Positions 6,029 to 6,939 of a stretch of 6,939 bases of DNA are shown here, piece after piece. The first letter of the stretch is position 1; each line of letters opens with the position of its first letter. This stretch comes from Desulfobacterales bacterium (GTDB taxonomy: Bacteria; Desulfobacterota; Desulfobacteria; Desulfobacterales; QNYZ01). The stretch spans positions 1 through 6,939 of the forward strand of contig JAOZUU010000152.1 in the NCBI GenBank assembly GCA_029938515.1, read 5' to 3'. The position numbers were made by a program, and so were the translations under genes. The notes under the pieces are model-generated. The model was not told where the DNA came from. It did not search any database and saw only the letters and a list, made by a program, of their open reading frames with translations.

Positions 6029-6939
6029 TCGTTGAGTCCATACTTCTTGTTGATATCGTCATACGTGGGCTGAATCACGTCCTTCATGTCGTATTTGCCG
6101 CCCCCTATAAATTCCGAATAAGGAATCCTGAGGCTTGGATCGGGAACCTGCGGCTTCTCGGAGGCCGGAGGCGGCCAGACGTCTTCATCATAAATTGCCA
6201 TCCGCACGCGAATATCGTCCTTGGTGATGTTCCACACCATGTAGTCCTCGGCGAGACTCAGCGGCCCGTCGTAGGTAGTACGGATACGATCATTGATCGG
6301 CCCTGTGGTGTCAAAGTCCTTGAAGAAATGATAGGCCACGGCCATCCGCGGCTTGATGATCGACATCATCTTGCCAAACGCTTCAGGTGCAGTGTGGACC
6401 TGGGTAGCTACCGCGAGCGCGCCCTGTGGGGTGAATCCAAACTTGGCGATCATGTCTGGCACGGTGACGAAACACTCGTGAATCGCCAGGTCGGCATCTT
6501 TCGCATACTTCGCATACCACTTGTTCGGATAGGTATCGCCTCCGAACACGAACTTGAGATCGTTCCACTCGACGATGAAACTCACCGGACCGTCCAGCGC
6601 GTGAATGGCCGGAATGGATCGAACCGTCACGCCGTTCTCCTGATAGATGATATCATTCACGCCATTGTAGTCAAATTCGGTAACCTCAAAAGGCTGGTAT
6701 CCCCGTGGATCGGTTATTCCTGCGCGGCCGTCGAGATCCCATGTAAGCGCTTTGTACAAGTGATCCAGCGCGTACTTCGTGCCCCTCTCCGGTGTGTCAC
6801 CCTTTGGACCCCAGACGCGCAATGGCTTCTGGCGGCCAGCCAACGCACCACCGACGAACAACGCATCCAGATCACCGAAGTGGTCGGTATGCAGGTGGCT
6901 CAGAAAGACCTTATCGAGGTAATTGTAGGGGATCTGCAT
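6016..6939 (-). CDS. MBL-fold metallo-hydrolase, GntH/AtsA-like, N-terminus cut by window edge
   Basis: The visible 307 residues begin with what is probably an internal Met at the window edge; homologues have a further N-terminal stretch of some tens of residues, often with a signal peptide. The complete MBL metal-binding set is visible: HLHTDH (H15, H17, D19, H20), H113 in AIHALDGPVSF, D135 in FGGDTYPNKW and H204 in AYHFF. This predicts a two-zinc (or other dinuclear) hydrolase. The sequence NYLDKVFLSHLHTDHFGD, the GDTYPNKWYAKYAKDADL stretch, and the C-terminal segment with MVWNITKDDIRVRMA recall, from memory, the family labelled guanitoxin biosynthesis hydrolase GntH, within the RNase Z/AtsA-like MBL proteins. 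Membership does not imply guanitoxin production, and no other genes of that pathway are present. A 325-base spacer with its own promoter candidate separates it from the transporter operon. Confidence is high for the fold and modest for the subfamily. Confidence 0.88.
   Translation of the reverse strand: MQIPYNYLDKVFLSHLHTDHFGDLDALFVGGALAGRQKPLRVWGPKGDTPERGTKYALDHLYKALTWDLDGRAGITDPRGYQPFEVTEFDYNGVNDIIYQENGVTVRSIPAIHALDGPVSFIVEWNDLKFVFGGDTYPNKWYAKYAKDADLAIHECFVTVPDMIAKFGFTPQGALAVATQVHTAPEAFGKMMSIIKPRMAVAYHFFKDFDTTGPINDRIRTTYDGPLSLAEDYMVWNITKDDIRVRMAIYDEDVWPPPASEKPQVPDPSLRIPYSEFIGGGKYDMKDVIQPTYDDINKKYGLNEKQN

Noticed and set aside
5802..6035. 77-codon plus-strand frame in the spacer
   Set aside because: It runs straight through the long stem-loop and over the end of the MBL gene, has no clear ribosome binding site, and its low-complexity product resembles no family.

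Overview
The window looks like a Gram-negative, probably proteobacterial-type chromosome (environmental or metagenomic lineage; I cannot name the genus). The support is Sec signal peptides and periplasmic domains, Shine-Dalgarno starts, moderately GC-rich genes and AT-rich spacers. Every supported gene is on the minus strand, so transcription runs right to left.

Layout from right to left. (1) 6016-6939 is the C-terminal part of a metallo-beta-lactamase-fold hydrolase resembling the GntH/AtsA-like group, cut by the window edge. (2) 5691-6015 is a non-coding spacer with strong palindromes, one 17-bp imperfect stem-loop, and a candidate sigma70-type promoter overlapping a 12-bp palindrome. (3) 1088-5690 is a tight four-gene operon: a 601-residue secreted and membrane-anchored protein of unknown function, an ABC ATPase of the LolD/MacB type, an FtsX/MacB-like permease, and a ZnuA/TroA-like solute-binding protein. 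ATPase and permease genes overlap by ATGA; the other gaps are 14 and 30 bases. (4) 627-1087 is an AT-rich spacer with a possible terminator stem-loop and an 8-4-8 inverted repeat. (5) 1-626 is the N-terminal part of a nitrilase-superfamily carbon-nitrogen hydrolase, cut by the left edge.

The operon is the main point of interest. A metal-type binding protein of the ZnuA family normally works with a ZnuB-type permease. Here it sits with a mechanotransmission-type (MacB/LolCDE-like) ATPase and permease plus a large periplasmic partner. Three of the four proteins carry short histidine-rich motifs on the predicted periplasmic side. The binding protein keeps the ZnuA fold signatures but appears to have lost two of the usual three histidine ligands. 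My inference is an envelope metal-handling system, most likely for zinc, related in concept to the Zur-controlled MacB-like systems described in Vibrio cholerae (Zrg) and Pseudomonas aeruginosa (PA4063-PA4066), but with a different binding protein. Substrate and transport direction cannot be read from the sequence.
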